From NCBI RefSeq assembly GCF_002954715.1, contig NZ_MSCP01000001.1, forward strand, positions 901,453 to 965,452: a DNA stretch of 64,000 nucleotides, written 5' to 3'. The position numbers were made by a program, and so were the translations under genes. Position 1 is the first letter of the stretch, and each line of letters opens with the position of its first letter. The notes beneath the pieces were generated by a model. That model searched no databases, had not been told where the DNA came from, and worked only from the letters and a program-made list of their open reading frames with translations. The DNA comes from Aliivibrio sifiae (lineage in GTDB: Bacteria; Pseudomonadota; Gammaproteobacteria; Enterobacterales; Vibrionaceae). Of the stretch, positions 29,823 through 39,111 are shown piece after piece.

Positions 29823-32800
29823 ATGAAGTCAACATTAACATCACAGCAACCAAAATTTGATGGATTGCTCGATCAACTTGAATATAACCGTGCGTTGATC
29901 TTACGACTTACTGATAAAAAAGAAGAGTTTGGAGAGAATGAACTTATAATTCAACGTGAGATCCGCCTGCGTTGTGATGAGCTTCAGCAGAAGCTAGATA
30001 ATATTGAACGTTTAATTATCGGTCATAAAGAGGCTTTAGAAAATAGCCCCCAATTTAATGAAATAGGTAAAGACGATCTTAATTTTAATCTTATAAAGTT
30101 AAAACAACGACAACAAGATTATAAGGCTCTCTATCAAAACTCTGAATTGCAGAAAATAAAAACCGACAATGACGAATATTATCCGGTACAGCATTGGGAG
30201 CTTGAATTACAAGATAATAAAAAGATCCCTCCTTTTATACCAAGAGAAACTAGGCAGATTTGTACTCATAAAGCAGAGAATAAACTGAATGGAAAAGCGA
30301 CCCATATAACGAGCAATCGAAAGGTTGATTATAGCATTGCTAATTTTGTTTATGCAGATGATGATTCGGCACTTGATAACCGATATGTTTGGTACTGGGA
30401 GGAAGAAAAAAATCATTATGCAGAGACAGGTGAAGCTAGTTGGGTGCCAACGAACCCTAACGTTGCGATAACTAACAGTTTTGGCTTTGCACAACCGATT
30501 TCAGTTATTTCATATCATTTGATGATGGAGAAAAATGAAGAAACTAAAGAGGATAGGTTACGTTTAGCAAAAATACTTTCAATACAAGCATTCATGATGC
30601 AGAGAGAAGGAGAAAATAATCATGCTCGGTATGGAATTTCATCTTCACCCATAAAGTTAACAACGAAGGCTCGCTTTTTTGTATACCCTTTAGATGAATC
30701 CCCTTTCTTGTCTAAATCAATGGAAACCCTTTCTTCCATAAAAAAAGAGGAAGCTAATAACGCTTCGTCGGGAGACTGTATTGAAAGTGTCGTAGCCTTT
30801 GGTGTGAGTCCTGATGATATTGATACACGTAAATACAGATACCAAGAATACCTTTATAACGGCAAGATTGCAGTTCATTGCACATTGCCAGAGTGGAATC
30901 ATCGTTTGCGTAAAGTACTAAGTATTGTTCAGCGCCAGATTAATGAATATAACCTTGTGTTGAGTGCCTTCTACGTACGTTTATCTGCCTTAAATGAAAT
31001 GATTGACTTGCTTAAGTTACAAACTGAATATCCATTTAAAGGTGTCGAGAAAATGGATTGGACTGCCTTGGCACTTAGTGGAATTAAAATGAAAGTGCTG
31101 GGCATGACATGGGATGTGTTCTTTCGTAATGAAGATAAAGAAAGGATCTTAGAAGCAGAAGATCGCGAGTCACTGTATAAGGCATTAGTCGCTTTAAGAA
31201 ATGCCATGATGGAGACTATGGAAAACCCAGAGAGCACAATAAGTCCGCTTCATAATGCTCTCGCAAAAGAGAAAGGACACGTAAATTATAGTTGTGATCA
31301 ATTATGGGATTTAATCAACTCTTCAGCTTTAAAATCTGAGCTACAGCGCTATGTCGAATGTGCAAAAGCAGCCATTAATGATGAATCACAACATGAAAAA
31401 ATTAAAAATGGCTTTGCTCCCGGCCCTTATATGGTCGAAGAAGGAAATTGGGCATTAATTTTTAACACCATAGCCGAGTGTTATGCTGCGCTGTCTTCGT
31501 CTTCTAAGCACAAACAAAAATTATTTGATGAGGTTGTTTCACCAAGCTTAGATTCATTATTATCGATTGATCCCGAGCATGAATTGTATAAGCAGTTTGA
31601 TAGTGTTTGGGCTAAGAAAAATGCAGGTTCAGCACAAGCTATTAATGAGGATGAAAATGGAATTTCGGTTGTTAATAAAAGTAATAGTTATATCAACGAA
31701 CAGATTCGAGATTATTCTGATTTAATTCAAAAAAGAAGCAATAATCACTCAGAAACGTTATTAGATCGTATTTTTTCGGAGGATATTGTAATCACTTTTG
31801 AAAAAATATGGGATTTAAAAGGACTTGTTGTTCCTGGGCCTGGCTCTCCTTGCGTACTTCAGGTGATACTCTCTTGTTTTCAAAAAGAAATATTCTCTGA
31901 TCTATATAAAAAAATTAAAGGAGATGCCGCGTATCATTTAAGGTTCTTTAATTCGGTTTCACGAGTTTTTAGGGTATTAGAAGTAACAAAAGGGAAATCG
32001 AGAGCCTTCGATTTAAGTGATATATTTAGAGCATTTGTAGTTACGCAGAATACACAGGGTAATAAAGAAAGGCGCTTTGCAGCAAGCAAGAGCTTAAAGC
32101 GCTATTCAGAAAACATAGCTAATGGTGATGGCGGATTGACCGATACATTTTATAAACACTTTGATGGCAGACAAAGTAAATATAACCAGTTTGCTTTTGC
32201 TAAAGTACTTTACGTATATTACAACTTAACCACTAATATTCAAATTGCGTTAAGCCTTGAAGATCAAGCAAAAGAGAAAGGGTGGGACAGTAATAGAGTT
32301 CAGTTAGAGTTAATTAAATCTACATTAACAGTCACTTCAGATACGTTAAGCATGGCAAAAAGTATTGCCGTAGTAGTCGAGAGGCTGAAAGTCACAAGTA
32401 TTGCAAAAGGACATTTTGATTTCTCTATAAAGCTACTGGGTAGTTCTCTTGACCATTTGGCTAAAATATTAACGGTAGCGACACTTATTACCACAGCGAT
32501 AGCCATTAATGAATATGATCCCGCAGATAGCGATGCTTTTTTAATGGCAAGTACCGCTTCTTTAATTGCAGATAGTCTACTGTTGTATGGTTGGATGGTG
32601 GGCAGTGGTGTTTTAGTGGTGGTAGGAACCGCAATTACTGTTTTAGTGATTGCTGTTGAATTAGTGCAGATGTATCAACTTGCTAATAGCGCAGAAGCTC
32701 AAAAAAGACTATTAACACTTTGGTCCCAGTTTAAAGAGGGCTTTGAAAGAGATAAAGTTATGGCTTTGATCAATAGTAGCGAGGTGGTAACGACATTAAG

Positions 32801-33377
32801 AGATTATCGTTCAGGGACTCCACTTGAACTCGATATTGATATTAAGTACAACAAATCAAAAGATGAACTGATAAAAGTATTACATAGCTCTCCATTTGAT
32901 CAATTAAATAATTGTCAAAAAACCAAAAAAGAGGTGGCTATAGTTGCTGATAAGTTATCGGAATCAATGTGGGGCCTATTTATAAACAAAGGATATGTCG
33001 AACTAGGCGGTTTATCATGGAGAGCAGTTATTCCAATGTACTTATTGGGTTATCAAAAGGCACACATTGAATCACTGGTTACATTCGATACTCGCTTAGA
33101 TGAATTTTCTGGAATAAAGAATATTTACGATATCATTAATTATTATGAGCAAGTCAAAAGTATCAACATAGATTTAGAGAACAATAAAGAATCTGCTTTT
33201 ATTTCTATTCTAAATAGCAATGCAGAAAATCAATTTGACCGTATTCATGTAGCTACTTTGCTTGAACAAGGTGTATTTATTCCACCAAATAAAGAGGATC
33301 AGCGTTTCTTCTTAGATTCTGTTTGGCAACACGAAACTTATCGTATTCCAAAATTAAAGTCAGAAGGGTTTAAATGA
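29823..33377 (+). CDS. Large protein with C-terminal hydrophobic helices, candidate pore-forming toxin
   Basis: 1184 aa. The start at 29823 is chosen for its AGGG five bases upstream and its position just after the previous stop. A coiled-coil N-terminus precedes about 800 residues with no recognised motif. A cluster of hydrophobic helices follows at 879-896, 905-923 and 926-947 (such as VLVVVGTAITVLVIAVELV), then about 230 soluble residues. This is the layout of colicin-like/VasX-like pore-forming effectors. There is no signal peptide, as expected for a type VI cargo. No type VI structural gene or VgrG is in the window, so the assignment is inference. The stop overlaps the next start (ATGA). 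Confidence 0.6.
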   Translation: MKSTLTSQQPKFDGLLDQLEYNRALILRLTDKKEEFGENELIIQREIRLRCDELQQKLDNIERLIIGHKEALENSPQFNEIGKDDLNFNLIKLKQRQQDYKALYQNSELQKIKTDNDEYYPVQHWELELQDNKKIPPFIPRETRQICTHKAENKLNGKATHITSNRKVDYSIANFVYADDDSALDNRYVWYWEEEKNHYAETGEASWVPTNPNVAITNSFGFAQPISVISYHLMMEKNEETKEDRLRLAKILSIQAFMMQREGENNHARYGISSSPIKLTTKARFFVYPLDESPFLSKSMETLSSIKKEEANNASSGDCIESVVAFGVSPDDIDTRKYRYQEYLYNGKIAVHCTLPEWNHRLRKVLSIVQRQINEYNLVLSAFYVRLSALNEMIDLLKLQTEYPFKGVEKMDWTALALSGIKMKVLGMTWDVFFRNEDKERILEAEDRESLYKALVALRNAMMETMENPESTISPLHNALAKEKGHVNYSCDQLWDLINSSALKSELQRYVECAKAAINDESQHEKIKNGFAPGPYMVEEGNWALIFNTIAECYAALSSSSKHKQKLFDEVVSPSLDSLLSIDPEHELYKQFDSVWAKKNAGSAQAINEDENGISVVNKSNSYINEQIRDYSDLIQKRSNNHSETLLDRIFSEDIVITFEKIWDLKGLVVPGPGSPCVLQVILSCFQKEIFSDLYKKIKGDAAYHLRFFNSVSRVFRVLEVTKGKSRAFDLSDIFRAFVVTQNTQGNKERRFAASKSLKRYSENIANGDGGLTDTFYKHFDGRQSKYNQFAFAKVLYVYYNLTTNIQIALSLEDQAKEKGWDSNRVQLELIKSTLTVTSDTLSMAKSIAVVVERLKVTSIAKGHFDFSIKLLGSSLDHLAKILTVATLITTAIAINEYDPADSDAFLMASTASLIADSLLLYGWMVGSGVLVVVGTAITVLVIAVELVQMYQLANSAEAQKRLLTLWSQFKEGFERDKVMALINSSEVVTTLRDYRSGTPLELDIDIKYNKSKDELIKVLHSSPFDQLNNCQKTKKEVAIVADKLSESMWGLFINKGYVELGGLSWRAVIPMYLLGYQKAHIESLVTFDTRLDEFSGIKNIYDIINYYEQVKSINIDLENNKESAFISILNSNAENQFDRIHVATLLEQGVFIPPNKEDQRFFLDSVWQHETYRIPKLKSEGFK

Positions 33378-33709
33378 TGAATCTAAACAAAACCTTGGTT
33401 TCATATATAGGAGTATTGCTAATTGCGTTTAGTAGTTGCCTTCAAGCATCTCCCTTATCAAAAGAAGAGCAAGCTAAAGTTGTTATTTTAACATCTCCAA
33501 CGGCTCAAAAATTACAAAAACTAGCTGACGATATTGGAATAGATGTTTACTTTTATGTCGAGGGTTTGACTGGAAATATAAGTACAAAAAACATTTTATA
33601 TGTCCCAGCTTTGTTATCAGAAAATAATGGTACTATCGTAGGTACAGCGAGTATTCCTAGATTAAGTATATTATTAGATACTTTAGGAAAAAGGGCACTT
33701 ATAAGATGA
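33374..33709 (+). CDS. Truncated exported LRR paralogue (111 aa)
   Basis: It has a signal peptide (SYIGVLLIAFSSCLQAS) followed by a mature part that aligns with the N-terminus of the next gene: SPLSKEEQAKVVI against SSLSKEEQAQVVI, and TASIPRLSILL against TASIPKITVLL. The similarity stops at about residue 100. The last residues (GKRALIR) come from a 50-bp sequence repeated after the next gene and are read in a different frame from the family's true C-terminus (EKGHL). It is therefore best seen as an internal-deletion remnant of a roughly 457-aa gene, still with intact translation signals. Start and stop both overlap neighbours by four bases. Confidence 0.7.
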   Translation: MMNLNKTLVSYIGVLLIAFSSCLQASPLSKEEQAKVVILTSPTAQKLQKLADDIGIDVYFYVEGLTGNISTKNILYVPALLSENNGTIVGTASIPRLSILLDTLGKRALIR

Positions 33710-33735
33710 AAGAGAAAAGTAACTTAACTAGGCGC
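33686..33735 (+). repeat. 50-bp direct repeat, copy 1
   Basis: The sequence from GGAAAAAGGGCACTT to ACTAGGCGC is identical to 35061-35110. It spans the 3' end of the 111-aa gene and the first ten codons of the 457-aa gene. Confidence 0.95.
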
Positions 33736-35079
33736 CGGAATCAAACGTTCTCTTTATTTATAGTATTCCTGTTGTTTACTTTTAGTAAGCTGCTTCAGGC
33801 ATCTTCCTTATCAAAAGAAGAGCAAGCTCAAGTTGTTATTTCTGAATCACGAACTGCTCAGCAATTGAATAAGCTGGCTAGTAGTATTGGGACGGATATT
33901 TACTTTTATGTAAAAGGCTTAACAGGAGATACGGGAGGAAAAATTGGTAGAGGGGAAAGTATGATTTTTGTGCCATCTATAATTACATCTGATGGCGACC
34001 GCATTTCAAGCACTGCTTCTATTCCTAAAATTACAGTACTATTAAATGAGTCAGGTGAAGTAATTCATGCTATTTCTGGAGGGCGAGCTAAATTAAGTAA
34101 AGAAATATTATTTAATTTGAGGGATGTAGAATATTTAGGGTTGTGGGATGTCGACTTTCGATTTGAACATTTAGATTTAAGTCTATTTACTAAATTAAAA
34201 AGACTGAGAGTAACCGGTGGAGAGATAAAAACTCTTAGTTTACCTGAGTATGGAAAACTTACTTATGCAATTATAGAAAGTGGAACATTAGTTAATATTA
34301 ATCATTTATCTCAGCAAAAAATACTGCAATATTTATATTTAAATGCAAAGGAAAGCATTGATTATAAATATTTAGAAAAAAATGAATCATTAACGCACCT
34401 GACATTAATGCTAAATATTCAAACTATTGCGATTGAAACATTAATAAATTTAAAAGAAGTCACGTTATATAATCCTAAAGCTAATGATATCGAAAATATT
34501 TCAAAGTTGAATAAATTAAAATATTTAATACTTAAATGGCCAGAGGATAGGGGGATATCTACAGTGACATTACCGAAGTCATTAGAGATATTAATGATAA
34601 TGAACCCTTATCGATATTCATTAATGCCATTAGTAAACTTACCTAACTTAAAAGAAGTTACCTTTAATGGCGGTGATATTACTCAAGTCCCTATACTAGA
34701 AGACTTGCCTGAGTTAGAAACATTAGAGATTTCTGACAGCAAGTTAACGTCATTAGACGGTATAGAAAAACTAACAAGCTTAAAATACGTCAGATTTGAA
34801 AAGAATGAAATTACTGATATATCAGCACTTTTTCCATTAGAGAGTCTGGTTGAAATTGATTTATCCGATAGTAAGTTTAAAAGACTAGGGTATATAGGGA
34901 AAAAACCACACCTTGATATGATCAAGCTAAGTGATAGTGAACTGGAAAGTGTTGATTTTGATGCGATAGCTAAATACCCATATTGTTCTATTTCGATTGA
35001 ATTTACGCCGTTTGAAATGAATGCATCCGATGATGATCTCAATAAGATATATAACCTATGGGAAAAAGGGCACTTATAA
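33706..35079 (+). CDS. Exported leucine-rich-repeat protein, candidate immunity protein
   Basis: 457 aa. An N-terminal signal or anchor (SLFIVFLLFTFSKLLQA) is followed by about 110 residues of a distinct domain, then about ten irregular leucine-rich repeats of roughly 22 residues (LPELETLEISDSKLTSLDGIE is one). It would act in the periplasm or on the outer face of the inner membrane. Position directly after a candidate pore-forming toxin, translational coupling, and a decayed paralogue upstream suggest an immunity function. LRR proteins as immunity factors are not a standard pairing, so a different partner role is possible. Confidence 0.68.
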   Translation: MKEKSNLTRRRNQTFSLFIVFLLFTFSKLLQASSLSKEEQAQVVISESRTAQQLNKLASSIGTDIYFYVKGLTGDTGGKIGRGESMIFVPSIITSDGDRISSTASIPKITVLLNESGEVIHAISGGRAKLSKEILFNLRDVEYLGLWDVDFRFEHLDLSLFTKLKRLRVTGGEIKTLSLPEYGKLTYAIIESGTLVNINHLSQQKILQYLYLNAKESIDYKYLEKNESLTHLTLMLNIQTIAIETLINLKEVTLYNPKANDIENISKLNKLKYLILKWPEDRGISTVTLPKSLEILMIMNPYRYSLMPLVNLPNLKEVTFNGGDITQVPILEDLPELETLEISDSKLTSLDGIEKLTSLKYVRFEKNEITDISALFPLESLVEIDLSDSKFKRLGYIGKKPHLDMIKLSDSELESVDFDAIAKYPYCSISIEFTPFEMNASDDDLNKIYNLWEKGHL

Positions 35080-35110
35080 GATGAAAGAGAAAAGTAACTT
35101 AACTAGGCGC
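35061..35110 (+). repeat. 50-bp direct repeat, copy 2
   Basis: Identical to 33686-33735. It covers the last codons of the LRR gene, its stop, and the first ten codons of the 65-aa gene. Confidence 0.95.
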
Positions 35111-35278
35111 TGCAATCAAATTATCTCTATCATTTTGTTGCCTCAAGTTCTGCATCGAATGTGGATAGAGTTTAACGATGGCGTTGTAACTAATTTGGAT
35201 TATATATATCTGCTTTTATTAGCTTGGATTATACAAGCCTTTATATCCCCTTTTCTTTTTAGAAAAGAGATTGAGTAG
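35081..35278 (+). CDS. 65-aa membrane protein sharing its N-terminus with the LRR protein
   Basis: Starts MKEKSNLTRRCNQ, identical for ten residues to the LRR protein start because both lie on the 50-bp repeat. It then diverges into two hydrophobic stretches (IISIILLPQVL and YIYLLLLAWIIQAFISPFLF). It could be a small inner-membrane immunity protein whose 5' end was replaced by recombination, or a remnant. The ATG lies one base after the previous stop. Confidence 0.55.
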   Translation: MKEKSNLTRRCNQIISIILLPQVLHRMWIEFNDGVVTNLDYIYLLLLAWIIQAFISPFLFRKEIE

Positions 35279-35379
35279 AATTTATTTATGAATAGGAGAT
35301 TAATCCCTTAGCTGCTTTTTCCCCTCACTTCGCATAAAATTCAAAAGAGATAATCATGTCAGTGTAGGAGTCGGTGAGT

Positions 35380-35988
35380 ATGGATGAACAAACAATAAAA
35401 CAGGGATTAAAAGCGCTCTGTTTGATAGATAAGGAGTTGGAAGCCGCAATGAAAATCCAAGGTTATCCATCACCGAGAGTGAACCCTCATGGTTTTGATG
35501 CTTTCTTATCTATTATCGTTAGTCAGCAATTATCAACTAAAGTGGCGGCGGTGATAATGGGGCGCTTAGTTGACTTGTTGGAAGAGGTTACTCCTGAACG
35601 TTTGCTGGGTGTTGAAGAGCAAAATCTTCGAGATGCCGGTTTATCTTGGCGCAAGATTGAATATGCAAAAGGGTTAGCCTTAGCGGTTCAATCTGGGAGT
35701 CTAGATATTGATGGGCTAAAGACATTAAGTGATGAAGACGCGATTACTGCAATTACCAACCTAAAGGGATTTGGCCGTTGGAGTGCTGAGATTTATTTGA
35801 TGTTTTCATTAAGGCGACAAGATATTTTCCCTGCGGATGATCTAGGGGTATTGATTGCGTTAGGAAGACTAAAGGGACTTACTGATAAACCAACACCAAA
35901 ACAAGCGAGAGAAATGGTAGAGCATTGGCGACCATGGAGGAGTGTCGGCTCGTTATTCCTTTGGCAGTATTATCATAAAGATACGTAG
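35380..35988 (+). CDS. AlkA-like DNA-3-methyladenine glycosylase (HhH-GPD)
   Basis: About 202 aa base-excision repair glycosylase for alkylated purines. The helix-hairpin-helix is in AITNLKGFGRWSAEIYLMFSL and the catalytic aspartate in DIFPADDLGVLIALG. FLSIIVSQQLSTKVAAVI is the usual first helix pair. It lacks the N-terminal domain of E. coli AlkA, resembling the short Mag1-type enzymes. TAGGAG lies nine bases before the ATG used here. A GTG two codons upstream is possible. Confidence 0.88.
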   Translation: MDEQTIKQGLKALCLIDKELEAAMKIQGYPSPRVNPHGFDAFLSIIVSQQLSTKVAAVIMGRLVDLLEEVTPERLLGVEEQNLRDAGLSWRKIEYAKGLALAVQSGSLDIDGLKTLSDEDAITAITNLKGFGRWSAEIYLMFSLRRQDIFPADDLGVLIALGRLKGLTDKPTPKQAREMVEHWRPWRSVGSLFLWQYYHKDT

Positions 35989-36011
35989 CTTCTTATTTAA
36001 ATCCGAGAAAA

Positions 36012-36041
36012 AGGGCGTATGAGTTTCCTCTATACGCCCTG
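36012..36041. terminator. Terminator of dnaK, probably bidirectional
   Basis: A long stem AGGGCGTAT(GAG) / (CTC)TATACGCCCT with a T run on the minus strand, between two convergent genes. Confidence 0.85.
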
Positions 36042-36087
36042 AATCTACATTATTAATGTCTAGGTAGTTTTGGTGTTGAGTAAGATA

Positions 36088-37986
36088 TTATTTTACCTCT
36101 TCAAATTCCGCATCTACGACATCATCTTCTTGCTTAGGTTGCGCTCCTGCGTCAGCACCTTGTTGTGCTTGAGCTTTCTGTTGAGCGATTTCCATTAGCT
36201 TTTGTGCTGCTTGCATTAGCTCTTGAGTTTTCGCATCAATTGCTTCTTTATCATCGCCTGACTTAACGTCTTCTAGTGCTTTGATTGCTGCTTCGATTTT
36301 TTCTTTCTCGTCAGCTGGAAGTGCATCGCCTGCTTCTTCGATTTGTTTCTTCGTACCGTGGATCATTTGATCCGCTTGGTTACGTGCTGTTACTAGCTCT
36401 TCGAACTTTTTGTCCGCGTCTTTGTTCGCTTCAGCTTCTTGTACCATTGCTTCGATTTCTTCAGGAGTTAAGCCACCAGATGCTTTGATAGTGATCTTTT
36501 GTTCTTTACCCGTTGTTTTATCTTTTGCTGATACGTTTAAGATACCATCAGCATCTAGATCGAATGTTACTTCGATTTGTGGCATGCCACGTGGTGCTGC
36601 TTGAATACCTTCTAGATTAAATTGACCTAGAGATTTGTTGTATGTCGCTTGCTTACGCTCACCTTGAAGTACGTGAATTGTTACCGCACTTTGGTTATCT
36701 TCAGCAGTTGAGAACGTTTGGTCCGCTTTCGTTGGGATTGTTGTGTTCTTCTCGATTAGTTTCGTCATTATGCCACCCATCGTTTCGATACCGAAAGACA
36801 GAGGAGTAACATCAAGAAGAAGGACATCTTTAACGTCACCAGCCAATACACCAGCTTGAACGGCTGCACCCATTGCGACTGCTTCATCAGGATTCACGTC
36901 ACGACGCGCTTCTTTACCGAAGAAATCAGCAACTTTAGCTTGAACCATAGGCATGCGTGTTTGGCCACCTACTAAGATAACATCAGTGATCCCATCAATA
37001 GATAGATCAGCATCTGCTAGAGCTACTTTTAATGGTTCAAGCGTACGAATTACTAGGTCTTCTACTAGAGATTCCAGTTTTGCACGAGTCACTTTAACGT
37101 TCATGTGCTTAGGACCCGTTGCATCAGCAGTAACATAAGGAAGGTTTACGTCCGTTTGTTGCGCTGAAGACAGTTCAATCTTCGCTTTTTCTGCTGCTTC
37201 TTTAACTCGTTGCATAGCCAGTGGATCATTTTTTAAATCAATGCCTTGTTCTTTTTTGAATTCATCAACTAAGAAATTGATCATACGGTTATCGAAATCT
37301 TCACCACCTAGGTGAGTGTCGCCGTTTGTAGCAAGTACTTCGAAAGTTTGCTCGCTATCAACGTTGTCGATTTCAATAATAGAGATATCAAATGTACCAC
37401 CACCAAGATCGTATACCGCGATAGTGCGCTCGCCGCCTTTTTTGTCTAGACCGTAAGCCAGAGCTGCTGCGGTTGGTTCGTTGATGATACGTTTAACATC
37501 AAGTCCAGCAATACGACCAGCATCTTTGGTTGCTTGACGTTGAGCATCGTTAAAGTAAGCAGGAACAGTAATTACCGCGCCAGTTACTTCTTCGCCTAGG
37601 AAATCTTCCGCTGTTTTCTTCATTTTCTTCAGAATTTCAGCAGACACTTGAGGCGCAGCCATTTTTTGACCTCGCGCTTCAACCCAAGCATCACCGTTAT
37701 CAGCTTTAACGATTTTGTACGGCATGATTTCGATATCACGTTGAACTTCTTCGTCTTCAAAACGACGACCGATCAGACGTTTAATCGCAAACAACGTGTT
37801 TTGTGGATTAGTAATCGCTTGACGTTTAGCTGGCTGACCTACAAGAGTTTCGCCATCTGTGTAAGCAATAACCGATGCAGTTGTACGTTCGCCTTCTGCA
37901 TTTTCTAAGATACGTGGTGTGTCGCCATCTAAAACAGCAACACAAGAATTCGTTGTACCTAGATCGATACCAATGATTTTACCCAT
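36088..37986 (-). CDS. dnaK: Chaperone DnaK (Hsp70)
   Basis: 632 aa, full length. The ATPase domain carries [13 protein letters not shown], the phosphate-binding [13 protein letters not shown] and GGQTRMP. The linker [13 protein letters not shown] is intact, the substrate-binding domain follows, and the tail ends [12 protein letters not shown]. It is unusual in lacking dnaJ or grpE nearby; its neighbour upstream is the small heat-shock gene ibpA, 214 bp away. It may be the cell's main DnaK or a second copy; the sequence alone does not say. The J-domain membrane protein at 26874-27899 is a possible cochaperone. Confidence 0.96.
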   Translation of the reverse strand: MGKIIGIDLGTTNSCVAVLDGDTPRILENAEGERTTASVIAYTDGETLVGQPAKRQAITNPQNTLFAIKRLIGRRFEDEEVQRDIEIMPYKIVKADNGDAWVEARGQKMAAPQVSAEILKKMKKTAEDFLGEEVTGAVITVPAYFNDAQRQATKDAGRIAGLDVKRIINEPTAAALAYGLDKKGGERTIAVYDLGGGTFDISIIEIDNVDSEQTFEVLATNGDTHLGGEDFDNRMINFLVDEFKKEQGIDLKNDPLAMQRVKEAAEKAKIELSSAQQTDVNLPYVTADATGPKHMNVKVTRAKLESLVEDLVIRTLEPLKVALADADLSIDGITDVILVGGQTRMPMVQAKVADFFGKEARRDVNPDEAVAMGAAVQAGVLAGDVKDVLLLDVTPLSFGIETMGGIMTKLIEKNTTIPTKADQTFSTAEDNQSAVTIHVLQGERKQATYNKSLGQFNLEGIQAAPRGMPQIEVTFDLDADGILNVSAKDKTTGKEQKITIKASGGLTPEEIEAMVQEAEANKDADKKFEELVTARNQADQMIHGTKKQIEEAGDALPADEKEKIEAAIKALEDVKSGDDKEAIDAKTQELMQAAQKLMEIAQQKAQAQQGADAGAQPKQEDDVVDAEFEEVK

Positions 37987-38200
37987 AATAATTTTTCCTT
38001 TGAATTCGCATTAGTTATTTTAATGCAAATAATTTAAATTTGATGTTTTTAATAAGCGTAAACCGAGTGTGTATTTACGGAGCTACGCTATTCTCAATGA
38101 AATATGATGATGCTAATTCCCGTGAATCAATAGGTGAGGGCTGTATTTTTAATTGTAAATACAACGTGTTATTACTGCCTATGATTAACGGAAATAGGTG

Positions 38201-38620
38201 TTATTTGTTAATTGAAATCTTACGTGCTTGCATCGGCTCTGGAACTTCTCGAACAAGATCGATATGAAGTAATCCATTTTCCATGCTTGCTGCAGATACG
38301 GTTACATAATCAGCAAGTTGAAATTTTCGTTCAAAGTTGCGCTCTGCAATGCCTTGATAGACGTAAGTTGGCTTTATTTCAGATGAAGTAATGTCACCTG
38401 ACACAATCAGCATATGTTCATTTTGAGAAATTGTTAACGAATCTTCAGAGAAACCAGCAACAGCCATTGTTATACGGTAGTTGTTCTCGTCTTTCTGTTC
38501 GATGTTATATGGTGGGTAACCATTTTGAGATGGTTTGTTAGCGCTGTTTTCTACAAGATTAAACAGACGATCAAAACCAATGGCATGACGGTACAGGGGA
38601 GAGAAATCGATATTACGCAT
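38201..38620 (-). CDS. ibpA: Small heat-shock protein (IbpA family)
   Basis: 139-aa alpha-crystallin domain holdase that binds unfolded proteins for DnaK-ClpB refolding. The N-terminus MRNIDFSPLYRHAIGFDRLF and core YRITMAVAGFSEDSLTISQ, with GIAERNFERKFQLADYV, are typical of IbpA/IbpB. The start is set at the ATG preceded by AAGGATAG. Thirteen upstream in-frame codons would overlap the thermometer hairpin. It precedes dnaK on the same strand, giving a compact heat-shock pair. Confidence 0.92.
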   Translation of the reverse strand: MRNIDFSPLYRHAIGFDRLFNLVENSANKPSQNGYPPYNIEQKDENNYRITMAVAGFSEDSLTISQNEHMLIVSGDITSSEIKPTYVYQGIAERNFERKFQLADYVTVSAASMENGLLHIDLVREVPEPMQARKISINK

Positions 38621-38623
38621 AAT

Positions 38624-38671
38624 ACTATCCTTTAAAATAAGCAATAGTTCTCGACGCACTAAGCGAGGAGA
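38624..38671 (-). promoter_or_regulatory. ROSE-like RNA thermometer in the ibpA leader
   Basis: On the minus strand, CTATTGCTT pairs with the ribosome-binding site AAGGATAG across a six-base loop. The pairing has a U-G pair and a bulged G, and contains the UUGCU motif opposite AGGA that defines ROSE elements. A second hairpin just upstream (TCTC..CGC, loop TTAGT, GCG..GAGA) completes the usual two-stem leader. It would mask the ibpA start at low temperature and melt on heat shock. Confidence 0.72.
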
Positions 38672-39111
38672 AAGAACTCATATTCAGAGCCAATGTAGAC
38701 TCATTAATGACATATGGTTCAGGATTAAATGTTAGAAACAACGCTACTATTCTTTAGTAAGTAATCAATAGGGTTATTTCATTTTGATAACGTTTTGTTC
38801 CCTATAATAAGGCGAACCAGTTACCGATGAACTCCAAATAGCAATTCATGTAATCAATATATGCTTCCGAAACTTTGGTGTCAATACTTTGATTAGAAAA
38901 TTTAATGATTATTTTTGTGGTGGGATAACGATTGTTTAGAATTCTAGCTTGAATCCACTTTTTCTAATTATGAATTTACTATTTATAAATGTGTGTTGAA
39001 GCAAATTTTTCCATCTTAAACATTGTTTTATGCTGAGGCCTTCCTCTTTACAGTGTGTATGAAATGTAGATAAACTGACTTAATTATTCCTGATTTTCAT
39101 AAGATAATGAT
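38672..39111. other. Intergenic region between ibpA and a LysR gene, no gene seen
   Basis: About 440 bp, AT-rich, with no credible reading frame. It must contain the ibpA promoter, but I could not find a convincing sigma-32 pair (CTTGAA / CCCCAT). It also holds the LysR promoter. Confidence 0.4.

Noticed and set aside
33686-35110. Direct repeat pair as a CRISPR or attachment-site pair
   Set aside because: Only two copies 1375 bp apart, overlapping coding sequence, no integrase or cas gene; better explained by gene-cassette recombination.
38672-38800. Sigma-32 promoter for ibpA
   Set aside because: Several partial -35/-10 pairs were tried, but none had acceptable spacing and sequence.
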